A stretch of DNA of 64,000 bases from Motacilla alba alba (taxonomy: Eukaryota; Chordata; Aves; Passeriformes; Motacillidae): NCBI RefSeq assembly GCF_015832195.1, contig NC_052020.1:61135888-61199887 (forward strand), given 5' to 3'. Positions within the stretch are counted from its first letter, which is position 1. Each line of letters opens with the position of its first letter. Made by a program: the position numbers and the translations under genes. Shown in pieces: positions 21,170-32,020 of the stretch. The notes beneath the pieces are model-generated. The model searched no databases and was not told the DNA's origin. It worked only from the letters and a program-made list of their open reading frames with translations.

Positions 21170-21857
21170 CAACATTCAAGGTTCAGTCTTTGGTGTTCAA
21201 CATTCACTATTCAACGTTCAACATTCCTTGTTCAGCAGTCAGTGTTCAATGTTCAACATTCAATGTTAAACGTTCAACGTTCAATGATCATCGTTCAATG
21301 ATCAACATTTTGAATGCTGAATGTTGAAAAACATTCAACATTCAAAATTCAATGTTCAGTGTTCAACATTCAATGTTAAGTGTTCAACGTTCAATGTTCA
21401 ACGTTCAAAATTCAATATTCAATGTTAGACGTTCAACGTTCAGTGTTCAACGTTCGATATTCAACGTTCAACATTCAACATTCAAAATTCAATGTTCAAT
21501 GTTCATGGTTTAACATTCAGCGTTCAATGTTCAACATTAAATATCTAACGTTCAACACTCAATGTTCAACGTTCAGCATTCAACATTCATTGTTCAACAT
21601 TCAGTGTTCAAATTCAACATTTGTTGTTCAAGGTTCACTATTCAGCATTCAATGTTCAACATTCAAAATTCCATGTTCAACATTCAAAATTCAATGTTCA
21701 ATGTTCAACATTCAAAATTCCATGTTCAACATTCAAAATTCCATGTTCAACATTCAAAATTCCGTGTTCAATGCTCAACATTCAAGGTTTAATGTTCAGC
21801 ATTCAGTGTTCAGTGTTCAACATTAAATATCTAACATTCAACATTCAATGTTCAACA
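21170..21857 (+). repeat. heptamer satellite, TTCAACA/TTCAATG type
   Basis: About 690 bp is built of 7-bp variants such as TTCAACA, TTCAATG, TTCAACG and TTCAAAA, with higher-order blocks (ATTCCATGTTCAACATTCAA repeats near 21670-21770). One short stretch at about 21312-21345 is in the opposite orientation (GAATGCTGAATGTTG) and can fold against CAACATTC beside it. Because 7 and 3 give a 21-bp period, frames of up to 148 codons stay open (MFNVQHSKF...); I do not regard these as genes. Confidence 0.95.
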
Positions 21858-21880
21858 GTGGGGGTTCCCTCTGTTTCCAA

Positions 21881-21945
21881 GTGGTCCTGGTTGGACTAAA
21901 TCATGAAGGTCTCTTTCAGCCTTGATGATTCTCTCATTCCGGGAT
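21881..21945 (+). mobile_element. CR1 LINE terminal fragment
   Basis: GTGGTCCTGGTTGGACTAAA, TCATGAAGGTCTCTTTCAGC and CTTGATGATTCTCTCATTCC match the end of a diverged CR1. It lies straight after the heptamer array. Confidence 0.65.
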
Positions 21946-22104
21946 TTCTGGTCATTTCTAATCAGTTGTGGGATGAAGTAGTGGTTTGGTTTCCAAGACT
22001 TCCGGAGTTCTTGTGCTGGGATCAAAGCCCTGAGGTGGTTTGGTGCCTTTTTGTGTTGGGGTGATGCAGCAGCTTTTCCATGCAAGGTGCAGAGAAATTG
22101 GTTT

Positions 22105-22458
22105 GTTCAGCCTGGAGGGGACTGAGGGGAGACTTCAGCGTCCCCTTCAACATCCTCCTGAGGAGCAGCTCTGATTGATGGTCCCTGTGACAATGACAGG
22201 AGCCAGGGAATGGCTGGAGCTGGGCCAGGGCAGGCTCAGGTTGGATATCAGGGAAAGGCTCTTGCCCAGAGGGTGCTGGCATTGCCCAGGCTGCCCAGGG
22301 AATGGGCACGGCCCCAAGGCTGCCAGAGCTCCAGGAGGGTTTGGGCAGCACTCCAGGGATGCCCAGGGTGGGGTTGTTGGGGGTCTGGGCAGGGAAGGAT
22401 TTGGACTCCATGATCCTTGTGGGATCCTTTCATCTCAGGGTGTTCCATGGTTCTATGA
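22105..22458 (+). mobile_element. CR1 LINE 3'-end fragment, CACTCAGG-ending subtype
   Basis: It starts deeper in the tail (TCAGCCTGGAGGGGACTGAG, GGGGAGACTTCAGCGTCCCC), then GGAGCCAGGGAATGGCTGGA, CTCAGGTTGGATATCAGGGA, GGGTGCTGGCATTGCCCAGG, TCATCTCAGGGTGTTCCATG. Confidence 0.9.
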
Positions 22459-23057
22459 GATGGTCACCAAAGGCCTTGGATGCATCCCAAGCTCCCGGAG
22501 TTCTCATTGCCTCCTTCATCTCCTCCTTCCTCCTTATCTGAAGCTGTTCCTGAAATCAAGGCTGGGAATGTCCTCCCTGGTGGGGAGCTTTAGATTGTTC
22601 CCTGTGCTTTAATTCCAGGAATTATCAGGAAAAGTGTTTGTCTGAGGTGAAAATAAAAGAGGAGGGCTTGCACAACAACTGCTCCCAGCTGGGGGGAATC
22701 TTTCCCTGCTCGTTCATTCCCTTCTGGAAAACCCCTGGGACACAGGCAGTTGGTTTGGATACAGAGCTGGACTGGCGTCATCAGAGAGGATTCACCTCCC
22801 TGAACCAAACACTTCATCTGAACCTCATTTTCCACTGTTTAATCTGGGAATGGAGGTGGAACACAAACTCCAAGCTATAGGAATTTGAAAGAATAACCTG
22901 GGAGTAATCAGACTCAGGAAAAACTGACGGATAAAGAGCCAATGTGGGAATATTTCACGGAAACCACAACCCCTGCTCACTTCTTATTGCCCAACATCTC
23001 CTGCTCTCCAGCAGGATGAGGAATTTGGAGTTAGTTCTGTCCTGGGGGTCAGGGAGG

Positions 23058-23499
23058 GAGCATTGGATCAGCCTGGATTGGATCAGGAGATGGGCGTGGA
23101 TGGAGCATTGGATCAGCCTGGTTGGATCAGGAGATGGGCGTGGATGGAGCATTGGATCAGCCTGGTTGGATCAGGAGATGGGCGTGGATGGAGCATTGGA
23201 TCAGCCTGGTTGGATCAGGAGATGGGCGTGGATGGAGCATTGGATCAGCCTGGTTGGATCAGGAGATGGGCGTGGATGGAGCATTGGATCAGCCTGGATT
23301 GGATCAGGAGATGGGCGTGGATGGAGCATTGGATCAGCCTGGTTGGATCAGGAGATGGGCGTGGATGGAGCATTGGATCAGCCTGGTTGGATCAGGAGAT
23401 GGGCGTGGATGGAGCATTGGATCAGCCTGGTTGGATCAGGAGATGGGCGTGGATGGAGCATTGGATCAGCCTGGTTGGATCAGGAGATGGGCGTGGATT
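23058..23499 (+). repeat. 44-bp minisatellite, ten copies
   Basis: The unit starts GAGCATTGGATCAGCCTGG and continues TTGGATCAGGAGATGGGCGT. Ten starts lie at about 23058, 23103, 23147, 23191, 23235, 23279, 23325, 23369, 23413 and 23457. Two units carry an extra A (GCCTGGATTGG). Units are otherwise nearly identical, so the array is young or homogenised. All three + frames are open across it. Confidence 0.97.
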
Positions 23500-23784
23500 G
23501 ATTTGGAATATTGTGTTCAAATTTGAATTTCTGACATTTGGCTCTGAGGTTCTGTTGTCATTCCTTGGCTCAGGAATATTCATTTGCTGGGATTTACTTG
23601 GGGATGAGGTGGGGAAGGGGAATTGGGAGTGGAAAACAGCTCGGAATAAGGAAAAGGAGAGGAAGAACTTGGTGTGAAAAGAAACCTCAGTGTTTTCATT
23701 GACCCAGCAGACAGTGCCAGCCAGCCCTGAGGAAAAGCCACATCCCTAAATCCCTGCAGACACCAATTCCATGAGTCACGGCAT

Positions 23785-23815
23785 CATAATAAAAATAATA
23801 ATAATAATAATAATA
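23785..23815. repeat. (AAT)n microsatellite
   Basis: A short run of about eight AAT units with one AAAAATAAT interruption. Confidence 0.95.
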
Positions 23816-24589
23816 TCCCCTCCCATTTTTATTTATAGAAGACGATGCCTGGGAGCTGCAAGATGTTGAACAAAGTCTCATTAAAACACTCTAGGTGTTT
23901 TTTTTGTGTTTTCCCTCTCTGCTCTGTGGCCCTGTTAATGCTGAGATGGGACCACAAAGAGAAGAACCCATTAAATAAAAGATGCTCAGCTCCTTCCCAG
24001 CCCCAGTTTTATTATTTCCCCCTCATTATTTCTGTTAAAAGGGAAAAACTCTTCTTTAGAAGGAAAAAAAAAATCTCCATTCCAGTCTTGGCTTTATCTT
24101 TGCAGCGAGTGATGCTGAGTTGAGGAGTGAAATGTGAGAGAAAAGCAGAGTTTGGGTTGACTTTGTCTGTTTATTTCTCAGCGTTTTGCCTCATTTCTCT
24201 CTCACTTTGGCTCATTTTGCTGTTGTGGGTCAGGATTTTCACACAGCAGCTGAGGAGAGAAGAGAATGTGCTGGAAATAGAAACTGCCATGCCAGGCAGG
24301 AGAAGCATTTGGTAAATGGAGTTCCCATCTTGTGCCAGGTGCACCCCGAATCCCAGGATTCAACAATAATCCCCCAATCTGACCCAGAAATAAATCTTCC
24401 CTCAAAGCACCAGCAGGGCTCCAAGGATATTTTTTTCCCTTAAATTTCTCTAAATTTCAGAGTCTTTATCCGAGCGTGCCTTTGCTGTCTGTGCTTCATT
24501 CCAGCAATGAAGCATCTCCGTGAATTTTTTCTGGATGTTTTCCGGTTTTTGTGGCTGCTGGCCACCGACACCTGACTCCAAAGGTGGAG

Positions 24590-25035
24590 AGGGACTTGGG
24601 ACAAGAAAGGTGTGGATGTGTTGGAGGAGGCCACAGAGCTGCTCCCAGGGCTGGAGCCAGGCTGGGAGAGCTGGGAATGTTCCCCGGGAGAGGAGAAGGC
24701 TCCAGGCAGAGCTCAGAGCCCCTGGCAGGGCCTGAAGGGGCTCCAGGAGAGCTGGAGAGGGACTGGGGACAAGGCCTGGAGGGACAGGACACAGGGAATG
24801 GCTGCCAGTGCCAGAGGGCAGGGATGGATGGGAGATTGGGAATTGGGAATTCCTGGCTGGGCTGGGATTGCCAGAGCAGCTGGGGCTGCCCCTGGATCCC
24901 TGGCAGTGCCCAAGGCCAGGCTGGACACTGGGACACCCTGGGACAGTGGGAGGTGTCCCTGGCCATGGAAAGGATGGGAATGGGATGGGATTTAAGGTCC
25001 CTTCCACCGCAACCGTTCCAGGATTCTCTGATTCC
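24590..25035 (+). mobile_element. CR1 LINE 3'-end fragment
   Basis: One of the longest clean copies: ACAAGAAAGGTGTGGATGTG, GAGGAGAAGGCTCCAGGCAG, CCAGAGGGCAGGGATGGATG, ACACTGGGACACCCTGGGAC, then the rare variant CCTGGCCATGGAAAGGATGG, and GGGATTTAAGGTCCCTTCCA. The variant is shared with the copy at 30817. A 236-codon minus-strand frame spanning it is a repeat artefact. Confidence 0.93.
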
Positions 25036-25194
25036 AAGGTGGCTCCTCCATCGAGCAAGAGAGGAAAATGCTGGATAACATCCTTGACGGACACCTGCAC
25101 ATCAGATTGGGACACAGGGAGAGCCTCAGAGCGTTTTCCAGGGCTCAAAGTCAAGAGCACTGACAGGGTTGGGACGGGTGTCAGGCTGCATGAG

Positions 25195-25352
25195 AATCAT
25201 GGAACCATGGAATTGCTGAGCTTGGAAAAGTCCTCCAAGACCATCGAGTCCAGCCCTCCCCCAGCACTGCCAGGGCCACCATGTCCCCAAGTGCCACATC
25301 CACAGGGCTTTAAATCCCTGCAGGAATGGGGACTCCATCCCACTCCTGGACA
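25195..25352 (-). mobile_element. CR1 LINE 3'-end fragment
   Basis: On +: AATCATGGAACCATGGAATT, GCTTGGAAAAGTCCTCCAAG, GTGCCACATCCACAGGGCTT, TAAATCCCTGCAGGAATGGG. Confidence 0.85.
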
Positions 25353-26090
25353 TCCCGTTCCATTGATTCCCTCCTGAGGGCCTTCTCCCATTCTCATCTT
25401 TTATCGGATCCCTCCTTCTTTGCCACTGTAACAGCAGCACATTTTTAATTCCATCTGGCTCTGCCTGTGTGGCCTTCACCTTCTGGGAAGAGGAAGCCTC
25501 ATTCTCGGAGTTAATTTTTCCGAGGGGTGGGATTCCCTGTCAGTTGAACTAGAAAATAATGACTGTGCTCAACAGCAGCACAAAAGCTCCTCCTGGACAA
25601 AAAGCACTCCAGGGAAATCCCTTTTTAAGGCCAGGATTGCTGGGAGTACCTCTGGATTATCCCTTTAAGAACTGTGCGTGAACTGTAGGCGTGGCTGCTA
25701 AAAAAAAATTATGGAATAAAAATAGAAGGAGGAGGCTCAGATTGGGGAATTAATGAACTTTTGTTGCTTTTTTAATTAAATAAAAATCCTGGGATTTTTT
25801 TTTTCTCTACACCTGCCTTCCTTCTGCTTTCCTCTTCTTTATCCCAAAGCTATTTTTAGGAATTTCCCTTGGGAAAATTTAGAGGAGTAAAGGATAAAAT
25901 TAATTCTGGTTGGACATCAGCACCTCTGGAATGTCCCCAGATTCCATCAACTGAAATTGAGCAGGGCCCCCATGAGCTGCTGAGCGCCAGAGCCTGGGAA
26001 AGGCTCTGGAATTTTATCCCAGAGGTGGAATTGGGGTTTGGTGGCAGCAGTGATAGTTGTCACCCAGCAGGTCACTCCTAGCAGGAGGGT

Positions 26091-26825
26091 GAGCCATGGC
26101 ACATCTGGACTTGTGGTCACTGCCTGGAATCTTCTGGGATTGGTTGGGAATTCTAATATCCTGAAGTGCTGGATTTTCCATGAAAGTGGCACAATAATGT
26201 TTTTTCGTTCTTTCTCTCTTTCCTCTCCGTATCCTGGGAAGGGCTCCCAGGAAACAGAATTGAATAAATTTCGGGATATGGGTCTGGCACATGTGGTGTC
26301 TGCCTGGAATCATCTGGGGCTGCTTGGGAATGCTAAAATCCTAAAATTTTCATTTTTCCGTGGAATTGGCAGAAGGGGCTTTTTTTTCCATCCTTTTTTT
26401 TCCCCGCTTTGTATTCTGGGAAAAGCTCCCAGCAAGTCAGAAAATGGAATAAATTTAGGGATGGGGGTCTGGCACGTGTGGTCACTGCGTGGAATCATCT
26501 GGGGTTGGTTGGGAATTCTAAAATCAAAAAATGTTGGATTTTCCATTAAACTGGCACAAGGAGCTTTTTCCCATCCTTCTTTTCCTCTCTGTATCCTGGG
26601 AAAAGCTCACAGGAAGCAGAAAGGAATAAATTTCAGGATGTGGGTCTGGCACGTGTGGTCACTGCGTGGAATCATCTGGGGTTGGTTGGGAATTCTGAAA
26701 TCCTAAAATGTTGGATCTTCCATTATATTGGAGAAGGAGGGTTTTTTTCCATCTGTTTTTTCCTCTCTGTATCCTGGAAAAAGCTCCCAGCAAGTGGGAG
26801 AAGGGAATAAATTTTGGGATATGGG
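26091..26825 (+). repeat. tandem array, about four units of ~175-187 bp
   Basis: Each unit carries TCTGGCACGTGTGGTCACTG, CGTGGAATCATCTGGGGTTG, GTTGGGAATTCTAAAATCC, TGGATTTTCCATTAAAC, CTCTGTATCCTGGGAAAAGC, TCCCAGCAAG and GGAATAAATTTCGGGAT. Anchors lie near 26103, 26283, 26468 and 26646. A fifth, partial start at 26820 runs into a CR1 end. A 222-codon + frame through it comes from the repeat period. Confidence 0.9.
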
Positions 26826-26905
26826 TCTGTGGTGGCCTTGGCAGTGCTGGGATAACACCTTGGCTCGATGATCTCCAAGGGCTTTTCCAGCCTTAATAAT
26901 TCTGA
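26826..26905 (+). mobile_element. CR1 LINE terminal fragment
   Basis: TCTGTGGTGGCCTTGGCAGT, GCTCGATGATCTCCAAGGGC, TTTTCCAGCCTTAATAATTC. It joins directly onto the tandem array upstream. Confidence 0.8.
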
Positions 26906-27559
26906 TTTTCCATCTTTTTTCCTGGCTGAAGAATTCCAAAGGCCCTGGCAAATATCCTCAGGCATCTCCTCCATGGATGAATGCCCTCTGTGATGGGATT
27001 TCGAAAGGTTTTAACCAAGCAAACCTGATCTCCTCATCCAGGGTATTCCATCAATTCCCAGTGTGCTCCTTGAAAGTTTACAGGTCTGGGAATGAATGTG
27101 GGGAAAAGGGGAGCTTTGGAGTTGAATAAATCCATTTATTTTTATTATCTGCCACAGGCTCAGGCCTGTGAGCTCTTCCCAGGCTGGAGGGTCAGGGATG
27201 AGTTCATAAAAGGCTCTCCCATAAAAATGGAGATGGTTTATTGATCCTTCTGCCCTTTCATTAGGACTTCCCGGAATTTTTGTGAGCAGGAATTTGATTT
27301 TGAAGGGAGTTTGCTGCTCTGGAGGACATCGTGAGGAGCCTGTTGGGCACCACGTGTCTGGAAGGATTTATCAGAAGGCATTTCAGGAGATGGGATTCAT
27401 CTGATCCCTCTCCTTGTCTTCGGGTGGACACATTTTTTTCCCTGTTTTGTCATGGGGGTGCGGGGGACAGTGGCTGGACATGAGCCCAGGTGTGGCCAGG
27501 TGGGAAAGAGGCCAAAGGCACCTGGATTGGATCAGGAACCGTGTGGAAGCAGGGGCAGG

Positions 27560-28066
27560 GAAGGGAATGTCCTGATTGTCCCCTGTGCTGGAACTGCTGG
27601 AGCACCTTGAGGGCCGGGTCCAGTTCTGGACCCCTCAGCCTGGAGGGGCTGGAGCGTGTCCAGGGATAAGAACGGAGCTGGGAAGGGGCTGGAGAATCCC
27701 TGAGGGAGCTGGGAAGGGGCTCAGCCTGGAGCAAAGGAGGCTCAGGGGGGCCCGTGTGGCTCTGCACAGCTCCTGCCAGGAGGGCACAGCCGGGGGGGTC
27801 GGGCTCTGCTCCAGGGAACAGGGACAGGAGCAGAGGGAACGGCCTCAGGCTGGGCCAGGGCAGCTCAGGGTGGGCCCAGCAGGAATTTCCCCATGGAAAG
27901 GGGGCTCAGGCCTCGGCACTGCCCAGGGAGGGTTGCAGTGCCCATCCCTGCAGGTGTCCCCTGGAGGTGGCACTCAGAGCTCTGGGCTGGGGACAAGGTG
28001 GGGATCAGGCACAGCTGGGACTTGGTGACCTTGGAGCTCTTTTCCAACCTCAGTGATTCCGTGGTG
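27560..28066 (+). mobile_element. CR1 LINE 3' part, long copy
   Basis: It reaches further 5' than most: AGTTCTGGACCCCTCAGCCT, GGAGCGTGTCCAGGGATAAG, then GAGCTGGGAAGGGGCT twice (31-bp duplication at about 27672-27722), CAGCCTGGAGCAAAGGAGGC, GGAATTTCCCCATGGAAAGG, GGTGGCACTCAGAGCTCTGG, GAGCTCTTTTCCAACCTCAG. Confidence 0.9.
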
Positions 28067-28280
28067 TTTAGATTGGATATTTGGGAAAATTTCTTCCCTA
28101 AAAGGGTTGCCCAGCCCTGGCACAGGTACAGAGTGGAGTCCCCAATCCTGGAGGGATCTAAATCCACGTGGATTTGGCATCTGGGGACACAGGGCAGTGG
28201 TGGCCTTGGCAGGGCTGAGGAATGGTTGGATGAACTCCGAGGTCTTTTCCAACCTTCATGATTCCATGATTCCATGAGTA
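28067..28280 (+). mobile_element. CR1 LINE 3'-end fragment
   Basis: It follows directly on the previous CR1: TAGATTGGATATTTGGGAAA, GGTTGCCCAGCCCTGGCACA, GTGGATTTGGCATCTGGGGA, CCAACCTTCATGATTCCATG, with the terminal octamer duplicated (ATTCCATGATTCCATGA). Confidence 0.9.
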
Positions 28281-28289
28281 TCTGTTTTC

Positions 28290-28440
28290 TGGTTTGGAGT
28301 GCCCATCCCTGGAGGTGTCCAAGGAATTCCTGGAGGTGGCACTCAGAGCTCTGGGCTGGGGACAGGGTGAGCACTGGGCACAGCTGGGACTTGGTGACTT
28401 TGGAGCTCTTTTCCCATCCTCAATGATCCTGGGATTCCAC
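28290..28440 (+). mobile_element. CR1 LINE 3'-end fragment
   Basis: Third CR1 end in a row: GTGCCCATCCCTGGAGGTGT, GGTGGCACTCAGAGCTCTGG, GGGACTTGGTGACTTTGGAG, TCCTCAATGATCCTGGGATT. Confidence 0.88.
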
Positions 28441-29777
28441 TGGAGACAAGGATAAAGGTTATTCTTACTCTTGATTGGCAGAAGTTATTAATTACTGAAG
28501 CTGATAATTGTTTTGGCAGGGTTTGTGCTGTTCTTTAAATATTGTTTTAGATCCTGGCTGATAACACATGACAAGGTCTGGGTACTTCTACCAATATTTT
28601 CTTTTTGGCAGAGAAAAAGTTGAATTTTTCCAAGTTTTTTCTCCTCTTGGAGGGGGAGGAAACCAAGAGGAGAAGGATGAGCTCACAGTGGTTTCTTCTG
28701 GTGTTCCCAAGGTGCTTTCCTGTCCTTGAAACGTGTTTTAAGACACTTTTCCTGCAGCATCAAGCAACTGGGACTGGATTTTTAGATCTCTGTCCAGTCT
28801 GACAAATAATTTTGGGAATTTTTATAGGATCCTGACATCGTTTTGAGGTATTTAAGAGTGGGAGAAAAAAGTGTTGGTGGGAAATGCGTCCCATATTGGA
28901 AGAAATCCAGGCTCTAGGGAAATCCTGAGCTCCAACAAAGCTTCTGAGCCACCCCAAAAGCAGGAATGGGGATAATCCAGTGTGGAAACCTTGGGAATGG
29001 GGGGTTTGGGATTGGGAGAATGGCTGAGTTTCTTGTACAAAGAGGGAAGATTTCCAATGGAACACTTTGGGGCAGGAAAACTCAGCAAGGCTTTTTTTTT
29101 TTTGAGGACAGCTTTGGCACAAGAATTAAACTTTTTAAAGGCCCTGGAAAACATCCAGCTGCAACATTCCAAGGATGTAAAATTTGTTTGGCGAGTGCAG
29201 AGCCCACTGGGGCTTGTGGCACCTTCTCTGAAGGGTTTCATTTATATCCCAATCCTTGTCTGGCTTGTGGCAAGACCCCTGAATTCCCATTTTCTTATGG
29301 GATGGGGCAGCCCCAATCCACTGCTCCGGCCACGTATCCATGCCTTGGCAAGCTGGGATTTTGGAGCTGAGGAAATATTTTAGCTTTTTTTCCCCTCTTT
29401 TTCTTCTGCTTGGGGTTTTAGAAGTGACAAAATTCCAGCTGCTAAGTTGTCTCTGTTTCTTCTCGGCCAAATTCCTGCAGTTTTTGGAATTTCCCCCTCA
29501 CTTGAATGCGCTGGGATCTCATCCATGACCCATCATCTATATCCCCTAAAAATCAGGGAGGAAGCACCTTTCCATCAGGAAAAACGGAAGCACACAGCGA
29601 TTCCTGTCTCCAAACCCAGCGACGCCACTGGCACAGCTCCTGGTTTTTCCTGGGAGCTGAGGGTGTGAGGCTGTGAAATTTCCATCCCTGGAGATCATCT
29701 GTCCTTGGAAAACCCGGTGTGAGCTGGAGATCAGAGAAGGAACCTCCTGAGCTCAATCCCACCTGGATATTTCTTGG

Positions 29778-29850
29778 AATTACAGAATGGTTTGTGCTGG
29801 AAGAGATCTTAGAGATCATCTGTTCCCAACCCCCAATGCCCTTCCTCCCG
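29778..29850 (-). mobile_element. CR1 LINE terminal fragment
   Basis: On +: GGAATTACAGAATGGTTTGT, GAAGAGATCTTAGAGATCAT, CCCAACCCCCAATGCCC. Confidence 0.85.
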
Positions 29851-30464
29851 GTGCTGCCGATTTCCGTAGAATCTTTCCTTCTGAAAGCCGTTAAAAGAGG
29901 AACCACGCTGAGTTTCTCCCCCTTTGATCTCCCCTTCATCTCTTGAACGGATCAGATTTGGAGCAAGTTGTAAACTGAAATTTTCATCATTCAAAGGGAT
30001 CCAAACCTCCCCCTCCTTCAAAAGAGCAGCTCCGAAGGAGCCGGGAGCTAATTAAGCCGAGCACACGGAAAAACAGGAATGAAAAATCCTTTTCTTTGCA
30101 AAATTAGCAGCAGTTTCTAAAAGTAGAGACAAAACCCGAAGTCTCTCCGTGGGATTTGCATTTAAATTGGAAGTGGGAATGCATCTGGCCCTGGAAGCGC
30201 CAAATAATTACTTGATATTAAAAAGTTTGGAGATGCTTTAGGAGGAGACGTTTGACATCTTAATTGTTCAAGAGCTGCTGGAAGTTCAGGATTTTAAAAA
30301 CTCCCAGCTCAAACCGTGTTGACAGGAGCAGAATGAGCTGGTGCTGAAGTGTTGGGAATGTGGAGCTTTTTTTAGCAGGAATTTGCTTCCAGCCTGTCTT
30401 GGGATGTGGAGGGAACACTGGGGAAGCAGCATTTTCTCAGCTATCTCAGAGCCTTTTCCTCATG

Positions 30465-30641
30465 GACTGGGAAGTGCTGGAAGAGGCTGCTCAGGATGGG
30501 ATGGAGTCACAATCCCTGGAATTGTGCCCAGAGTGTGTGGATCAGGACAAGGTTTAGTGGTGACCGCAGGGGTGGTACTGGGTGGTGGTTGGACTCGGTG
30601 ATCTCAGAGGACTTCTCCAACCTGAACAATTCCATGATTCT
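30465..30641 (+). mobile_element. CR1 LINE 3'-end fragment
   Basis: GGAAGAGGCTGCTCAGGATG, GAGTCACAATCCCTGG, GGACTCGGTGATCTCAGAGG, TTCTCCAACCTGAACAATTC, ATGATTCT. It resembles the old type at 572-742. Confidence 0.85.
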
Positions 30642-30816
30642 AAATGCCCAGTTTAAGGAATTTGAATTTTGCGAGTGGTCCAAGTTGGAGTGTCGTCCCT
30701 AAAAACTCAGACTATTTATTGCATTACTCTATTCTTTTATTTTTGGATTTTTTTTTTTGTTTCCTTCCAACCCAGACTGGTCCTTATGACTGGAATTGCA
30801 TCCAGGTCTGGGCTTC

Positions 30817-31250
30817 TCAGGACAAGGAAGGTGTGGATGTGTTGGGGGAGGCCACGGAGCAGCTCCCAGGGCTGGAGCTGCTCCAAGAGCTGGGAATGCT
30901 CCCCTGGAGAGGAGAAGGCTCCAGGCAGAGCTCAGAGCCCCTGGCAGGGCCTGAAGGGGCTCCAGGAGAGCTGCAGAGGGACTGGGGACAAGGCCTGCAG
31001 GGACAGGACACAGGGAATGGCTCCCAGTGCCAGAGGGCAGGGATGGGTGGGAGACTGGGAATCAGGAATTCCTGGCTGGGCTGGGATTGCCAGAGCAGCT
31101 GGGGCTGCCCCTGGATCCCTGGCAGTGCCCAAGGCCAGGCTGGACACTGGGACACCCTGGGACAGTGGGAGGTGTCCCTGGCCATGGAAAGGATGGGAAT
31201 GGGATGGGATTTAAGGTCCCTTCCAACCCAAATCCTTCTGGAATTCTGTG
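30817..31250 (+). mobile_element. CR1 LINE 3'-end fragment
   Basis: Near-duplicate of the copy at 24590: GACAAGGAAGGTGTGGATGT, GAGGAGAAGGCTCCAGGCAG, CCAGAGGGCAGGGATGGGTG, ACACTGGGACACCCTGGGAC, the same CCTGGCCATGGAAAGGATGG variant, then GGGATTTAAGGTCCCTTCCA. Confidence 0.93.
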
Positions 31251-31884
31251 CCACACTTTGATTATGCTGAGCTGATATCCACAAACTCTGTTATTTGGGG
31301 TGTGGTTTTGCTCTTCTATTCATAATTAAGTTTTACAATTAAACCAGAGATCTGTAATTTCCTCTCCATTATTTTCCTCTCCAATATTTTCCTGGTCCAT
31401 GACAGCAAATGTGAATTTTTGGCAACCACAAGTTCGAGGTTTTCCCATTTTTTATCCACAGAACAACGCCAAAATGTATTTTCATGTAAAGAATGAAGTT
31501 TAATGACCGCACTGGGATAATCAGCAGTGAAAAGCATCTTTTGGACAGTTGTTAAAGTGTTTGGATAAGGGAATTTAGGGGAATCCTGGAGAATGTTAAA
31601 GACAGACCCAACTTTACTGCCCACAGCCAAAATAAACAAAAATTTGGTGTCTCTTCAGCGCTTGGGATAAAAACTTGGATTTTCCTTCTCTCCGCTTGAT
31701 AGCAGCGGACAAGTTACTGCCAAGACAGCAGGGAAGGGTTTTTATTCAGTGGGAATGAGGGTTTTGGGCAGCAAATGGATAAATTTAGGCTGGAATTTCA
31801 GATAAAAATAAGCATGGACTGCAGGGCTCTTCCCATGTTGGGGTACTGGAGCAGATTTTGTTGTTCCATCCATTATCACATCAT

Positions 31885-32020
31885 TCCAGGGTGGTTTGGC
31901 CAGGTTGGATGGGGCTTGGAGCAACCTGGGATAGTGGAAGATGTCCCTGATCATGGGGCTGGAACTGGACAGTCCCTAAATTCATTTCCAACCCAGTCCA
32001 TCCTGGAATTCCGGGATCTT
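31885..32020 (+). mobile_element. CR1 LINE 3'-end fragment
   Basis: GCCAGGTTGGATGGGGCTTG, GAGCAACCTGGGATAGTGGA, AGATGTCCCTGATCATGGGG, TTCCAACCCAGTCCATCCTG. Confidence 0.85.

Noticed and set aside
21380..21826. 148-codon frame [12 protein letters not shown]...
   Set aside because: It is the translation of a heptamer satellite and appears in parallel in other frames.
22944..23677. Frames of 134-204 codons with IGSAWLDQEMGVDGALDQ-like repeats
   Set aside because: They come from the 44-bp minisatellite, which is open in all three + frames; no homology or start context supports them.
31316..31639. 107-codon minus-strand frame
   Set aside because: The composition is less repetitive than the CR1 frames, but no motif or homologue is recognised and no regulatory context is visible.
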